This document shows, piece after piece, positions 20,198 to 30,060 of a stretch of 55,339 nucleotides of DNA (positions are counted from its first letter, which is position 1; each line of letters starts with the position of its first letter). This DNA comes from Bacillus inaquosorum KCTC 13429 (lineage in GTDB: Bacteria > Bacillota > Bacilli > Bacillales > Bacillaceae): NCBI RefSeq assembly GCF_000332645.1, contig NZ_AMXN01000012.1:1-55339 (forward strand). The letters run 5' to 3'. The notes under the pieces were generated by a model, which was given only the letters and a program-made list of their open reading frames with translations, made no database searches and had not been told where the DNA came from. Made by a program: the position numbers and the translations under genes.

Positions 20198-20274
20198 TGG
20201 TAGCGGCGGAGGGGATCGAACCCCCGACCTCACGGGTATGAACCGTACGCTCTAGCCAGCTGAGCTACACCGCC
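20198..20274 (-). tRNA. tRNA with CAT anticodon, probably elongator tRNA-Met
   Basis: A 77-nt tRNA with the 3' CCA encoded. Acceptor GGCGGTG pairs with CGCCGCT and the anticodon CAT is at 20240-20238. It lacks the three G-C anticodon-stem pairs and the 1-72 mismatch of the initiator, so it is an elongator. A TilS-modified tRNA-Ile2 also has a CAT anticodon and cannot be fully excluded by eye. Confidence 0.92.
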
Positions 20275-20305
20275 ATATTGTTTGGTGCTTCTAAGCACAA
20301 GTTAT

Positions 20306-20334
20306 ATAATACAAAGGTTTGTCCTTTTCGTCAA
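20306..20334 (-). promoter_or_regulatory. tRNA-Met/tRNA-Glu sigma-A promoter
   Basis: TTGACG (20334-20329), 17 bp, TATTAT (20311-20306). Transcription would start about 25-30 bp before the tRNA-Met 5' end. Confidence 0.85.
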
Positions 20335-20383
20335 CAGAAACTTTAATGTTATAATTTTCTGACTTTTAAGTGAAAGAAGATAA

Positions 20384-20416
20384 CAAAAAAAGCATCCGTC
20401 GGGATGAACGGATGCT
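20384..20416 (-). terminator. yabR terminator
   Basis: A perfect 9-bp stem AGCATCCGT/ACGGATGCT (20391-20399 with 20408-20416) followed by a run of six T on the minus strand. Confidence 0.92.
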
Positions 20417-20441
20417 TCATTTATTTATAGAAAGCAGCAAG

Positions 20442-20828
20442 TTATCCTCTTCTTGCTCCGCGCCCTCCACGTTTTGATTCCGTATTGCGTTTTAAAGATG
20501 ACAAGCGATCTTCGCTGTCTTTTAAAAACTTATTCATTTTCTGTTCAAAAGATTCTTTCGGACGGAAATCATTTCTAGGTCTGGCTTGCGGACGGTCTTT
20601 AGCTTTTTTAATAGATAAACCAATTTTCCCGTCTTTTTCAACGTTGATGACTTTCACTTCAACTTGGTCGCCGACTTTTAAGTGATCGTTAATGTCTTTG
20701 ACATAGTTATCAGCTACCTCACTGATGTGAACGAGACCGGTTGAGCCTCCAGGCAATTCAACAAATGCTCCAAAATTTGTAATACCTGTTATTTTCCCTT
20801 GCAACTTGCTGCCAACTTCAATCGACAT
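20442..20828 (-). CDS. yabR: S1-domain RNA-binding protein
   Basis: A 128-residue protein with one S1/OB domain (about 5-73; GKITGITNFGAFVELPGG, GLVHISEVAD, KIGLSIKKA) and a basic, low-complexity tail rich in Lys, Arg and Gly. It resembles general stress protein 13 and PNPase S1 domains. It likely binds RNA or ribosomes; the target is unknown. It has its own strong promoter and terminator. Its GGAGG is 12 nt from the ATG, longer than usual. Confidence 0.9.
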   Translation of the reverse strand: MSIEVGSKLQGKITGITNFGAFVELPGGSTGLVHISEVADNYVKDINDHLKVGDQVEVKVINVEKDGKIGLSIKKAKDRPQARPRNDFRPKESFEQKMNKFLKDSEDRLSSLKRNTESKRGGRGARRG

Positions 20829-20873
20829 AAAAAAAGTGCTCCTCCTTAGGCTTATAAAAAGATCGTTTGCTTA

Positions 20874-20903
20874 ATTATACCTAAATAAAAATTTAAGTGT
20901 CAA
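20874..20903 (-). promoter_or_regulatory. yabR: yabR sigma-A promoter
   Basis: Perfect TTGACA (20903-20898) and TATAAT (20879-20874) with an 18-bp spacer, in the divIC-yabR gap. Confidence 0.85.
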
Positions 20904-20908
20904 CAAGG

Positions 20909-21286
20909 CTACTTGCTCTTCTTCTCCACATTGAAGATAATTTCTCCGTCTCCAGACATGAATAAGTCCCTTCTGGCAAGCTCTGTGACGTAATCCTCAT
21001 CCTTCAATTTGGATATTTCTTCTTTTAAATCCGCTTGTTTTGTCTTTAAACTTTTCAGTTCTTTTTCAAGCTGTTCCTTCTTTTCTTCTTTTGCGCTAAG
21101 GGAAGATGTTTGAGACCATACAGAGCTTGCCAGCACAATTGCCGTCAGGAATACTAGGGCGCCGAATACAGTCAACCGTCTGTACAGCCCTTTGCGTCTT
21201 CTTTTCTTCAGCTGATTCTGCCGCTCTACTTGTTCTTTATAGTCGTTTTGTATTTCAGTTATCGTTCGTTCTCTGGAAAAATTCAA
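20909..21286 (-). CDS. divIC: Cell-division protein DivIC (FtsB-like)
   Basis: DivIC joins FtsL and DivIB at the division septum and is essential. The 125-residue bitopic protein has a basic cytoplasmic N-terminus, one membrane helix (about 42-60), an external coiled coil of Glu/Lys heptads and a YVTELARRDLFM segment. TTG at 21286 is chosen, with GGAGG 9 nt upstream; the longer form would start inside that site. It follows the sporulation genes yabP and yabQ, so an internal vegetative promoter is expected, but I could not point to it. Confidence 0.95.
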   Translation of the reverse strand: MNFSRERTITEIQNDYKEQVERQNQLKKRRRKGLYRRLTVFGALVFLTAIVLASSVWSQTSSLSAKEEKKEQLEKELKSLKTKQADLKEEISKLKDEDYVTELARRDLFMSGDGEIIFNVEKKSK

Positions 21287-21303
21287 ACCAGACGGTCCTC
21301 CTT

Positions 21304-21939
21304 TCATCTCTTCAAAAAACGTGTAATGGTCGTTCTTATGGTTACCAATAGTTTCTTCTTCTTTTTGAGAAATCCTGCACCTTTTTCAAAATAACGTCTA
21401 AAAGTTAGACGCATCTTTTCAGGAAGAAGTTTCAAACATTGTTTTGCGATAAAACGGATCGGAAAACACAGAACCATGGCTATTTTATATAGACACAACA
21501 AGAGAAAAACGATCAAGCGGTATATTTTCTTTACTAAAAACGCCGCCAGCCAGATGATCGCTCCGCATGTCCACACAATAGGACGAAATAACACGTGCTG
21601 AACGAGTTTTTTGAAGAATTGATAAACAGAAACAACAAGGTAAATGCCGAATTTCAGTATTTTTATATAGATTCGTTTGCAAAGGCTCTGATACGTCGCA
21701 ACGCCCAGCAGAACCGCTAAAAAGATGTAAAGCCTGAATTCTCCCTCATTTACATGAAGCAAGACATAAAAGAAAAGCAGCCCTTGCACAATCCAGAAAA
21801 GAATATCATGAATAAATAATAGCCATCTGGCTGTTTTGGCACGAATGACAAAGAGCCGGTATGTATCAAGCGACGCCCCAAGCCAGAGGCCCATACCGGA
21901 CATCGCCAGCATTGTATAGAATTGTGTCGTCAGCGTCAT
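21304..21939 (-). CDS. yabQ: Sporulation membrane protein YabQ
   Basis: A 211-residue protein with about five hydrophobic segments (among them 10-25, 38-60, 68-85 and 124-160) and a strongly basic C-terminus. The family is needed for spore cortex formation and localises to the forespore outer membrane. The start overlaps the yabP stop (ATGA), showing coupled translation. The molecular function is unknown. Confidence 0.92.
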   Translation of the reverse strand: MTLTTQFYTMLAMSGMGLWLGASLDTYRLFVIRAKTARWLLFIHDILFWIVQGLLFFYVLLHVNEGEFRLYIFLAVLLGVATYQSLCKRIYIKILKFGIYLVVSVYQFFKKLVQHVLFRPIVWTCGAIIWLAAFLVKKIYRLIVFLLLCLYKIAMVLCFPIRFIAKQCLKLLPEKMRLTFRRYFEKGAGFLKKKKKLLVTIRTTITRFLKR

Positions 21940-22238
21940 TTAAACAACTTGCTAAAAAACCCTTTAGCTTTATCCCCTTGTTGTTCGTCTAAGTACACTA
22001 AATCAAATACCCTGCCTTTAATGGAAACAATCCCTTTTTCCACATCTAAATTTTTCATCTGCAGGTTTTGGCCTCTGACTGAGAGCATTCCCATCACAGT
22101 TTCCAGCAGGAATTCTTCATTATCAAAGCTCTCCACTTGCTTAACCCCAGAAATATCTAAATGCTTCCGGCCTTTCATTGTCACATCATGCTGTTCCGGA
22201 ACAGACGAAGAACCTTTTTGCTCATAATATGAATTCAT
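21936..22238 (-). CDS. yabP: Spore cortex formation protein YabP
   Basis: A 100-residue soluble protein of the YabP/YqfC family, made in the mother cell and required for cortex assembly together with YabQ. Typical segments are the central GRKHLDISGVKQVESFD and the later VEKGIVSIKGRVFDLVYL. The region 22239-22316 upstream holds a sigma-E-like -10. No membrane segment is visible. Confidence 0.93.
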   Translation of the reverse strand: MNSYYEQKGSSSVPEQHDVTMKGRKHLDISGVKQVESFDNEEFLLETVMGMLSVRGQNLQMKNLDVEKGIVSIKGRVFDLVYLDEQQGDKAKGFFSKLFK

Positions 22239-22282
22239 CTATTAAACCCCCATATCCTCGATACTTTTAGCATTATTACTGC

Positions 22283-22309
22283 ATTGTATGAGGCGGGGGA
22301 TTTTTTTAG
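22283..22309 (-). promoter_or_regulatory. yabP: Sigma-E-type promoter of yabP-yabQ
   Basis: A perfect sigma-E -10, CATACAAT (22290-22283), stands 45 bp before yabP. The -35 is poor (TCTAAAA at about the right distance). YabP and YabQ are known sigma-E products. Confidence 0.65.
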
Positions 22310-22316
22310 AACAAGC

Positions 22317-22577
22317 CTATTCGCCGAGTTTTTCTTCCTTTAGGATCGTATACATGTTTGCAGCTTCTTCTTTTTTCGTCGTGTCTTTCAACTCATTGAC
22401 TTGAACCGTTACAAGCTTTTGGCCGAAGCGGACCGTTAGTTCATCTCCCGGTTTTACGTCAGAGCTTGCTTTAGCCTGGTTTCCGTTAATAGAGATGCGT
22501 CCCTGGTCAGCTACTTCCTTTGCTAGTGTACGTCGTTTAATCAGCCGTGATACTTTCAAAAATTTATCTAATCTCAT
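22317..22577 (-). CDS. rqcP: Ribosome quality-control factor RqcP (S4 domain)
   Basis: RqcP (YabO) binds obstructed 50S subunits and works with RqcH to add C-terminal alanine tails to stalled peptides. The 86-residue protein is one S4 RNA-binding domain: [17 protein letters not shown], then GRISINGN and [10 protein letters not shown]. The RNA-facing Arg-rich start is intact. GGAG lies 9 nt before the ATG. It starts only 2 bp after the yabN stop codon. Confidence 0.94.
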   Translation of the reverse strand: MRLDKFLKVSRLIKRRTLAKEVADQGRISINGNQAKASSDVKPGDELTVRFGQKLVTVQVNELKDTTKKEEAANMYTILKEEKLGE

Positions 22578-22579
22578 AT

Positions 22580-24049
22580 TTATGATCTCCTCTCAGTTTC
22601 TTTTGCTTCATTCCACAGTTTGTCCATGTCCTCAAGAGACATATCAGCCAGCTCGATTCCCTTTTCCTTTGCTGTTTCCTCAATATACGAGAACCGTCTC
22701 CGGAATTTGTCATTGGTCATGGCCAGCGCTTCCTCCGGTTCTATCTTGTAGAAGCGGGCTACATTCACAAGTGCGAACAAAATGTCGCCAAACTCAGCCT
22801 TGAGATTGTGTTCATGAGGATCTTCAGAAACCTCAGATGAAAATTCCTTCATTTCCTCGCTTACTTTTTCCCAAATATCGCTGACGTCTTCCCAATCAAA
22901 ACCGACCTTCGCTGCTTTTTTCTGCAGTTTAGCAGCTTTTGAAAGAGCTGGAAGGGTTTTCGGCACGCTGTCTAATAAGGATGCTTCGGATGTATTTTTT
23001 TCGGCTTTTTTTATGTCTTCCCAATTTGCCAAAACATCGTTTTCATCCTGAACCTTAACATCTTTAAACACATGGGGATGTCTTCGGACCATTTTTTCAC
23101 TGATACCTTTTATGACATCATCAATTGTGAAATAACCTTCATCTTCGCCAATCTGCGCGTGGAGTAAGACCTGAAGCAAAACGTCGCCAAGCTCTTCGAT
23201 CATATGGTCTGTGTCTTCTTCGTCAATTGCTTCAAGAAGTTCATAACACTCTTCAATCATGTACTGTTTTAATGACTGATGCGTCTGCTTTTTATCCCAC
23301 GGACATCCATTAGGCCCGCGAAGCTCTCTGATGATGCTTCGGAACGCGGAGAATTCGTGATAAAGCAGCTTCTCTTCTTTAATCGGCGGAATATACACAC
23401 TTGTTAAGTTATTCAAGGCGACATTGCGGTCCAGCTCAAATAAAGGCACTGTCTGGATCTCCTCGTCACGGCTTCCAGCCGCTGTCACGATCACAACCTC
23501 ATAATCATCAGGCAGCTTTTCCATCAATGTCAGCTTGACTTCAGAAGCCGTCATTTGGTCGTAAACCTGACAAATGATCAGGTGGTGTCTGAGCTCAAGC
23601 TCATCCGCGGACAATGTGCCGGCATCCACAAATTGAAAGCCTTCAATCGGGTCGATTTGCAAGGCATTGAATGTGGCATCAAGAAAACTTTGTCCTCCCG
23701 CGACTTTTACTTGGACGTTTTTCTCTTTCTGCCGCTCCGTCAGCAGCTGTACTGTTTTTTCCGCGACAAAAGGGTGTCCCGGTACAGCATAAACCACGTC
23801 CTCACGCTGTGCCTCTTCTAAGAGGATATTTGCAATTTCTTCATATACCTTATCGAACTGGTCATGTTTCTCATATATATCATCAAAAAAACGGATGTTC
23901 TTCGTTTCTTTTTCAAGCTCCTGAATTAAGGGATGATCCTTGGTTCTGACATACAGCGTATCAGCTTTTGTCAGCAGCTTATGTATACCAATTGTCAATT
24001 GGTCCATGTCTCCGGCACCAAGTCCGACGACTGTAATATTACCCGCCAT
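22580..24049 (-). CDS. yabN: Two-domain protein: tetrapyrrole methylase-like + MazG pyrophosphohydrolase
   Basis: A 489-residue fusion. The N-terminal domain (1 to about 220) has the SAM-dependent tetrapyrrole methylase fold ([24 protein letters not shown]). The C-terminal half carries two MazG repeats (about 250-345 and 380-480) with metal-binding [10 protein letters not shown] and EELGD, then [14 protein letters not shown]. MazG hydrolyses NTPs to NMP and pyrophosphate, cleaning the nucleotide pool. The methylase substrate, if any, is unknown. It overlaps yabM by 11 bp. Confidence 0.93.
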   Translation of the reverse strand: MAGNITVVGLGAGDMDQLTIGIHKLLTKADTLYVRTKDHPLIQELEKETKNIRFFDDIYEKHDQFDKVYEEIANILLEEAQREDVVYAVPGHPFVAEKTVQLLTERQKEKNVQVKVAGGQSFLDATFNALQIDPIEGFQFVDAGTLSADELELRHHLIICQVYDQMTASEVKLTLMEKLPDDYEVVIVTAAGSRDEEIQTVPLFELDRNVALNNLTSVYIPPIKEEKLLYHEFSAFRSIIRELRGPNGCPWDKKQTHQSLKQYMIEECYELLEAIDEEDTDHMIEELGDVLLQVLLHAQIGEDEGYFTIDDVIKGISEKMVRRHPHVFKDVKVQDENDVLANWEDIKKAEKNTSEASLLDSVPKTLPALSKAAKLQKKAAKVGFDWEDVSDIWEKVSEEMKEFSSEVSEDPHEHNLKAEFGDILFALVNVARFYKIEPEEALAMTNDKFRRRFSYIEETAKEKGIELADMSLEDMDKLWNEAKETERRS

Positions 24050-25637
24050 TTTGTTCTCTCCTTCTCATGAATTTGCTTAACTTGCTGCCAAAAGGCACAC
24101 TGTTCAGCTCTTCATCTGTAAAGATACCTAATTTCATCATACAATAAATAAACACCGCGCCACCAATGGCGACAGCAGAAAGACTTTCAATCGCAGCCGC
24201 TCCTCTTCCTGCTGCAGGATACAAGAAACTCCAGAGACGCATATACGCAAGCAAGACAGCCGACATCAAAAGGGCACATCCAATAATCGGAATCATAACG
24301 GCTCTTAGTTTATCGAGCCATTCCTTTTGCCGAAGCTGATACAAGTTAAGCCCGGCGACAGCAGCAAAGGAAGCCGCTGTTGCAAGTGATGCACCTTCAA
24401 TCCCATAGTGCGGAACCAAAAGGGTGTTTAACACCCATTTCACTGTAACGCCTGCGCCCACCGCTATCGCAGGAAAAACTGTGTATCCCGCCCCCTGCAA
24501 AACTGCGGCTGCCGTGACTGCCAGAGATGCAAACAAAATGGAGCAGCTAAATATTTGTAACGCAGCTGTCCCTTCACCATTTTGAAACAGCATGATATTG
24601 ACCGGCTCAAGAATGCAAATTAATCCAGCCGACGCGCCTGTACCCAATACAAGACATAGTTTTAAAGAAGACGTGACTTTTTCTTTCATGATCTTCAGCT
24701 CTTTGTTCTTTACGGCCTTAGAAATATACGGAACGAGTGACGTCGCAATGCTCACTGCGAAAACTGAACCAAGCTGCAGCAAGGGCTGCCCCCGATCATA
24801 AATCCCCTTTAGGCGTTTCGCTTCTTCGCTTGCCTCACCGTCTGAAAGCAAAGAATATAAATTCAAAGCATCAACAAGCTGGATAAACAAAAGCAGCAAA
24901 CTGCTTACACAAATTGTAACCGAATATAAAAGCAGTTTTTTCATTAGTTCTTTTGTTGTTATGACATTTTCATTTTGCGTTTCCGTTTGTTTGTCTCTTT
25001 TCACTTTAAACCAAAAAAATCCAAGTATCATCAACGCAATGAAACTCCCGGCAAGAGACCCGGAAGCAGCTGCCGCTCCCGCAGTATAAAGCGAGGCTCC
25101 CTTTTTGACGAGCCAAAATGATAATCCCAAGAGCACCGCAACCCGCAGAAATTGCTCTGTCATCTGCGATAAAGCTGACGGGAGCATATCGTACCGCCCT
25201 TGAAACCCGCCTCTAAGCAACGCGACAAACGGGAACAGCAGAAATGCAAACGCAGTGACTTGAATTAACACGGCGAGATGTGAGTCTCCCATAAAAAGTG
25301 CGATTGGTACAGCACCCATATATAAGCACAGAAATAATAAAACACCAATGAAAGACAAAAACAACGCTGACATTTTTAATATGGTGTGATGGCTTTTTTC
25401 ACTGTAATCATTCATCAGTTTCGAAATAATGACCGGAAATCCTGATGTTGACAGCATGACCGCAATACCAAGAAAGGGATAAACCTGCTGATATATATAA
25501 AATCCAACATCGCCGACAATGTTTTGAAACGGGACTCTGTACACGGCGCTTAATATTTTTGAGATAACGCCTGCCAGAATTAACACAAATGCCCCCTGCC
25601 AAATCCAATGCCGTTTGACGCCTATTGAATCGTCCAT
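24039..25637 (-). CDS. yabM: MOP-superfamily lipid II flippase-like membrane protein (SpoVB/MurJ family)
   Basis: A 532-residue polytopic protein with about 14 membrane helices, of the polysaccharide biosynthesis/SpoVB family. Recognisable segments are the first-helix GAFVLILAGVISKILSAVYRV and YQQVYPFLGIAVMLSTSGFP. It probably moves lipid-linked cell-wall precursors; the exact substrate is not visible. The ATG at 25637 follows AGGAG by 7 nt; a longer form (25667) lacks such a site. It has an own promoter with an extended -10. Confidence 0.9.
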   Translation of the reverse strand: MDDSIGVKRHWIWQGAFVLILAGVISKILSAVYRVPFQNIVGDVGFYIYQQVYPFLGIAVMLSTSGFPVIISKLMNDYSEKSHHTILKMSALFLSFIGVLLFLCLYMGAVPIALFMGDSHLAVLIQVTAFAFLLFPFVALLRGGFQGRYDMLPSALSQMTEQFLRVAVLLGLSFWLVKKGASLYTAGAAAASGSLAGSFIALMILGFFWFKVKRDKQTETQNENVITTKELMKKLLLYSVTICVSSLLLLFIQLVDALNLYSLLSDGEASEEAKRLKGIYDRGQPLLQLGSVFAVSIATSLVPYISKAVKNKELKIMKEKVTSSLKLCLVLGTGASAGLICILEPVNIMLFQNGEGTAALQIFSCSILFASLAVTAAAVLQGAGYTVFPAIAVGAGVTVKWVLNTLLVPHYGIEGASLATAASFAAVAGLNLYQLRQKEWLDKLRAVMIPIIGCALLMSAVLLAYMRLWSFLYPAAGRGAAAIESLSAVAIGGAVFIYCMMKLGIFTDEELNSVPFGSKLSKFMRRREQNGG

Positions 25638-25708
25638 CCAAAAGCTCCTTCCCAACGTCAGGGGCAATACGGTTCACGTATTACCGCGGCACAAATAAAA
25701 ACGAGGTT

Positions 25709-25737
25709 ATTATACCACATCCCAACCCTTGGAATCC
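25709..25737 (-). promoter_or_regulatory. yabM: yabM promoter (extended -10)
   Basis: TATAAT (25714-25709) preceded by TGG gives a good extended -10; the -35 position (about 25737-25732) is weak. The leader to the ATG is about 65 nt. Confidence 0.55.
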
Positions 25738-25752
25738 TTTTTGGGCATGCAT

Positions 25753-25790
25753 GAAAAAAAGAACAGCATCCCATGGAGAGCTGTTCTTTT
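25753..25790 (-). terminator. spoVT terminator
   Basis: An 11-bp stem AAAAGAACAGC/GCTGTTCTTTT (25757-25767 with 25780-25790) with T run on the minus strand. Confidence 0.9.
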
Positions 25791-25820
25791 CATACCTATT
25801 TTCGATAAAAGGAATAAGAC

Positions 25821-26357
25821 CTACTGTTCCATTTGACGCGCCAAAAATCCAGCTGCTGTCTCAACGGCTTTATGCTCTACTTCGCCCATTGTCTGATCCT
25901 TTGAAAAAATAACCACGGCGCCTATCGGATCGCCATTCGCCACAATCGGGCCGATAGTATAAGAATTCATGTCCTCATCTATGCCATTCACAAGCTGTAC
26001 TGATTTCGCATCACTCTCAAGCACGGAACTGCGCTGATCCATTGTTCTTTCCAGCATTTCGCTGATCGACTTGTTTAAGTAGTCTTTTTTTGAGCTGCCA
26101 GACACGGCAATATATACGTCACGGTCACAAATAAGCACTGAATGCCCGAGACTGTCATAAAGCGCGTCTGCATACTCCTTTGCAAAGTCTCCAAGCTCAC
26201 TGATCGGAGAGTACTTTTTCAAAATCACTTCTCCGTCACGATCTACAAAAATCTCAAGCGGATCGCCTTCCCTGATTCTTAGAGTTCTGCGAATTTCTTT
26301 AGGAATCACGACCCGTCCTAAGTCATCAATACGACGTACGATACCGGTTGCTTTCAT
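25821..26357 (-). CDS. spoVT: Stage V sporulation transcription factor SpoVT
   Basis: SpoVT modulates sigma-G-dependent genes in the forespore. The 178-residue protein has an N-terminal AbrB-type swapped-hairpin DNA-binding domain (MKATGIVRRIDDLGRVVIP, about 1-50) and a C-terminal GAF domain (about 56-178). The ATG at 26357 follows GAGAGG by 8 nt; an upstream ATG (26393) would lie on the promoter -10. The N-terminal 45 residues are closely related to AbrB in this window. Confidence 0.96.
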   Translation of the reverse strand: MKATGIVRRIDDLGRVVIPKEIRRTLRIREGDPLEIFVDRDGEVILKKYSPISELGDFAKEYADALYDSLGHSVLICDRDVYIAVSGSSKKDYLNKSISEMLERTMDQRSSVLESDAKSVQLVNGIDEDMNSYTIGPIVANGDPIGAVVIFSKDQTMGEVEHKAVETAAGFLARQMEQ

Positions 26358-26386
26358 CTCTGGTGCCTCTCTTTCATTTGATGGTA

Positions 26387-26417
26387 TATACATGTGGGAA
26401 AGACCTAAAGCAAGTCA
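26387..26417 (-). promoter_or_regulatory. spoVT: Sigma-G-type promoter of spoVT
   Basis: TGACTT (26417-26412), 17 bp, CATGTATA (26394-26387), an imperfect match to TGMATA/CATAHTA. The sigma-G dependence of spoVT is known; the exact boxes are inferred. Confidence 0.5.
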
Positions 26418-26493
26418 CTTTATGTACCTTCCGCCTCGCTTGAAATTAGTATCCGTAACATCAAATGTAATATACACCAGAGAGTAACAAAAT

Positions 26494-29400
26494 TTACGTT
26501 GATGAAATGGTTTGCTTTTTCACATCTTTTAAGCCCTTCAGCATGCCCAGCACGGTTTTGAGCCATTCATCGGCACTTCGGCCTTTCGTCTGTATGGAGA
26601 TTTTGAGTTTTTTGCCTTCCATTCCCAGTCCGATTTGTCTTCCATATTTATTGCCGAGCTCAAACAGCTTCTGGCCGTCAATTTCAGCACTTGCTTCTTC
26701 TGAAATTGTCAATCTGACAGCATCTTTATCCTGCTTAATCAGCTCAACACGTTCATACTTCGCATAAACCTTCATTTCTGCAACAGTAAACAAGTATTCG
26801 ACTTCTTTTGGATAGTTTCCAAACCGGTCGATCATTTCGTCTTGAAGTTCATTCTTCTCTTCGATTGTAGCCACAGACCTGAAGCGTTTATACATATCAA
26901 TTTTCTGTTTGCCGTCTTGAATATATGTTTCCGGAATATATGCATCAAGCTCAACATCAATTTCTGTTTCAAACTGTTCCGTCTTCGCTGTGTCTCCTTT
27001 ACGCTCTTCAATGGCCTCCTTCAGCATTTGTGAATAGAGGTCAAATCCGACCGAATCGATGAAGCCATGCTGCTGGGCGCCAAGAAGATTCCCGGCTCCG
27101 CGAATCGTTAAGTCACGCATTGCGATTTTAAAACCAGAACCAAGCTCTGTGAATTCTTTAATGGCCTGCAGCCTTTTTTCAGCCACTTCTGTCAGCACTT
27201 TATCCCTGCGGTACGTGAAGTACGCATACGCCACACGATTAGACCGGCCGACGCGTCCCCGCAGCTGATAAAGCTGAGAAAGACCCATCTTGTCGGCGTC
27301 AAATACGATCAGCGTATTGACGTTCGGAATGTCAACGCCTGTTTCAATAATGGTTGTGCTGACGAGAACGTCTGATTCTCCTTCAAGGAAACTTAGCATA
27401 ACGGTTTCTAATTCGTTTTCTGTCATTTTCCCGTGCGCATACGCTACCTTTGCGTCAGGGACAAGCATTGAGATTTCATCCGCCTTCCGCTCGATATCCT
27501 CTACCCGGTTGTACAAGAAATAGACCTGGCCTCCGCGTGCAAGCTCACGTTCAATCGCCTCTCTGACAAGGGCGCCGTTGTATTCCACAACATACGTCTG
27601 TACGGGGAATCGGTTTTCCGGCGGAGTCTCGATGACTGAAAGGTCCCTTACGCCAAGCATAGACATATGCAGCGTACGCGGAATCGGCGTCGCTGTTAAA
27701 GTTAATACATCAACATTGGCTTTGATCTGTTTGATCTTTTCTTTATGGGTTACACCGAAACGCTGCTCTTCATCAATGATGAGGAGTCCTAAGTCTTTAT
27801 ACACGACATCTTTTGACAGCAGCCGATGCGTCCCGATGACGATATCAACAGTCCCGTTTTTCAATCCTTTGATTGTTTCGTTCGCTTCTTTTCTCGTTCT
27901 GAATCTGCTGAGCAGGCCGATATTAATCGGATAGTCCTGGAAGCGCTCTTTAATGGTTTCATAGTGCTGCTGTGCCAAAATTGTTGTCGGAACGAGCAGA
28001 GCTACCTGCTTTCCGTCACCGATCGCCTTAAACGCGGCACGTATGGCAACCTCTGTTTTACCGTAGCCTACATCACCGCATAGCAAGCGGTCCATCGGAC
28101 GTTCTCTTTCCATGTCCTTTTTGATTTCGTGAATGGAACGGAGCTGATCCTCGGTTTCTTGATAAGGGAACGCCGATTCAAATTCACGCTGCATTTCATG
28201 GTCAGGAGAAAACGCATAGCCCTTGCTCGCTTCCCTTTCGGCATACAGCTTAATTAAATCATCAGCAATATCCTGAACGGATGTCTCTACTTTTTTCTTG
28301 ACCCGTTTCCATTCGCTACCGCCTAATTTATAAAGCTTCGGCTCTTTTCCTTCGGAGCCGACATATTTTTGCACCTGGTCAATTTGTTCTACAGGGACGT
28401 AAAGCTTGTCGCTTCCCTGATAATGAATGTTTAAATAGTCTTTGTGGATCCCATTGATTTCAAGGGTTTCAATTCCTAAATACTTTCCGATCCCGTGATT
28501 AATATGAACCACATAATCACCGATTTGAAGCTCGGAATAGCTTTTAATGCGCTCTGCATTTGTAAGCTTCTGTTTTCGAGGCTTCTTTTTCACACGGTTT
28601 TTGAACAGTTCTTCTTCCGTAATAACGGCAAGCTTCATTAACGGCAGCTCAAATCCCGATTGGAGCTCCCCTTCCATGATATAGACCTGTCCCTGAGCAA
28701 GCGCTTTTTTGCTGTCTGTCATGGCGGCTTCGATTTCATAATCAGCGAGAACAGAAGATAATCTCTGTGTACGTTCCTTGTTGGCTCCTAAGAATACAAC
28801 GGTGAAGTTGGATTTTTTAAAACGTTCCATTTCACCCGCCAGCACATTCATTTGGCCATGGAAACTCTGCATTTGTCTGCTTGACACATTGACGATATTT
28901 TGCGGACTCGTGTGGTGTACATGCCGCAAAAATAAAGAATAGTACAGCAGAGGGCGTTTTTGCTCAGCCACTATTTTTTGGAAGCTGAATGACAAACTGA
29001 TGTCATGCAAAATCTTCCCTTCCTCAAGAAGGTTTGTTATGAACTCCGCTTCTTCTTTTTGAAGCTGTTCTTCCATCTCATGAATCCGGCTGACTTCATC
29101 CAAAATCAGAAGTGTATTATCAGGTGTATAATCTAGTAAACTAGCAGGCTTTTCATAGAAATATGAGAGATACTTCACCAGCTCCTGATCTGTCTGGCCT
29201 TCAGACAAGCGTTCTTTGTCGTGAGAAATATTCGTGTGAAGGATTTCTTTTTGCTTGTCGAGCTTTAATTTTTTCAGGCTTGCGGCAAGACCTTCATCCA
29301 TTTTTTCCATCGCCCGCGCTTTTTCTTCAGGTCTGATAATCAATTCCTTCGCAGGACCGATATTGATCGAGGTAAGCGTCTCAATTGACCGCTGATCATC

Positions 29401-30027
29401 TGAGTTAAAGCTGCGGATTGAATCAACTTCGGTGTCAAAAAGTTCAATTCTCACCGGATGCTCTGAAGTCAGCGGGTAAATGTCAATGATTCCTCCGCGA
29501 ATACTGAATTCCCCGGGTGCAGAAACCATATCAGACCGCTCATATCCTACCTCTACCAGCCGTGATGCAAGCTGATCAGGTTCGATATCATGGCCCACTT
29601 GAATGAGCATTTGGCTGTTTTTCCACACCTCTACAGGCGGCAGCATTCTTCTGATTGCAGCTACAGGAGCAACGACAATTGGCGCTTCTCCATTCGTTAA
29701 TCTATTAATGACATCTAATCGCTGCGCCCGCAATTCAGGGCTTGCGACTGCGATTTCTGATGAAATAAGTTCATTGACGGGGTACAAAAGGACAGACCGA
29801 TCCTCTAGAAGTGCAGTCAGATCATCCGTTACTTTCTGGGCTTGATATAAGTTATGGGTGATTAGAAAGATAGGCTTATTCGTTTCATTAGCCAGGGCGG
29901 AAGTAAAAACAGAACGCGCGGAACCCGACAGACCCGCGAGCAACTGTTCCTTCAGCCCCTCGTGTAAACCGTTGATGATGGATTTAAAGTCATCGCTTTC
30001 TTTTATAAAGGTTTGAATGTTGTCCAT
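26494..30027 (-). CDS. mfd: Transcription-repair coupling factor Mfd
   Basis: Mfd removes RNA polymerase stalled at DNA lesions and recruits UvrA; it also acts in roadblock clearance. The 1177-residue protein has the UvrB-like N-terminal domains, the RNA polymerase-interacting domain around YVVHINHGIGKYLG (about 505-520) and a RecG-like translocase. The translocase contains Walker A CGDVGYGKTEVA, DEEQRFG, TATPIPRT and GRVGRSN. A C-terminal regulatory domain completes it. GGAGG is 6 nt before the ATG. No clear terminator follows; the 136-bp gap to spoVT holds the spoVT promoter. Confidence 0.98.
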   Translation of the reverse strand: MDNIQTFIKESDDFKSIINGLHEGLKEQLLAGLSGSARSVFTSALANETNKPIFLITHNLYQAQKVTDDLTALLEDRSVLLYPVNELISSEIAVASPELRAQRLDVINRLTNGEAPIVVAPVAAIRRMLPPVEVWKNSQMLIQVGHDIEPDQLASRLVEVGYERSDMVSAPGEFSIRGGIIDIYPLTSEHPVRIELFDTEVDSIRSFNSDDQRSIETLTSINIGPAKELIIRPEEKARAMEKMDEGLAASLKKLKLDKQKEILHTNISHDKERLSEGQTDQELVKYLSYFYEKPASLLDYTPDNTLLILDEVSRIHEMEEQLQKEEAEFITNLLEEGKILHDISLSFSFQKIVAEQKRPLLYYSLFLRHVHHTSPQNIVNVSSRQMQSFHGQMNVLAGEMERFKKSNFTVVFLGANKERTQRLSSVLADYEIEAAMTDSKKALAQGQVYIMEGELQSGFELPLMKLAVITEEELFKNRVKKKPRKQKLTNAERIKSYSELQIGDYVVHINHGIGKYLGIETLEINGIHKDYLNIHYQGSDKLYVPVEQIDQVQKYVGSEGKEPKLYKLGGSEWKRVKKKVETSVQDIADDLIKLYAEREASKGYAFSPDHEMQREFESAFPYQETEDQLRSIHEIKKDMERERPMDRLLCGDVGYGKTEVAIRAAFKAIGDGKQVALLVPTTILAQQHYETIKERFQDYPINIGLLSRFRTRKEANETIKGLKNGTVDIVIGTHRLLSKDVVYKDLGLLIIDEEQRFGVTHKEKIKQIKANVDVLTLTATPIPRTLHMSMLGVRDLSVIETPPENRFPVQTYVVEYNGALVREAIERELARGGQVYFLYNRVEDIERKADEISMLVPDAKVAYAHGKMTENELETVMLSFLEGESDVLVSTTIIETGVDIPNVNTLIVFDADKMGLSQLYQLRGRVGRSNRVAYAYFTYRRDKVLTEVAEKRLQAIKEFTELGSGFKIAMRDLTIRGAGNLLGAQQHGFIDSVGFDLYSQMLKEAIEERKGDTAKTEQFETEIDVELDAYIPETYIQDGKQKIDMYKRFRSVATIEEKNELQDEMIDRFGNYPKEVEYLFTVAEMKVYAKYERVELIKQDKDAVRLTISEEASAEIDGQKLFELGNKYGRQIGLGMEGKKLKISIQTKGRSADEWLKTVLGMLKGLKDVKKQTISST

Positions 30028-30060
30028 ATGGCCCCTCCTCTCTGTTTTCTGTGAGAACAG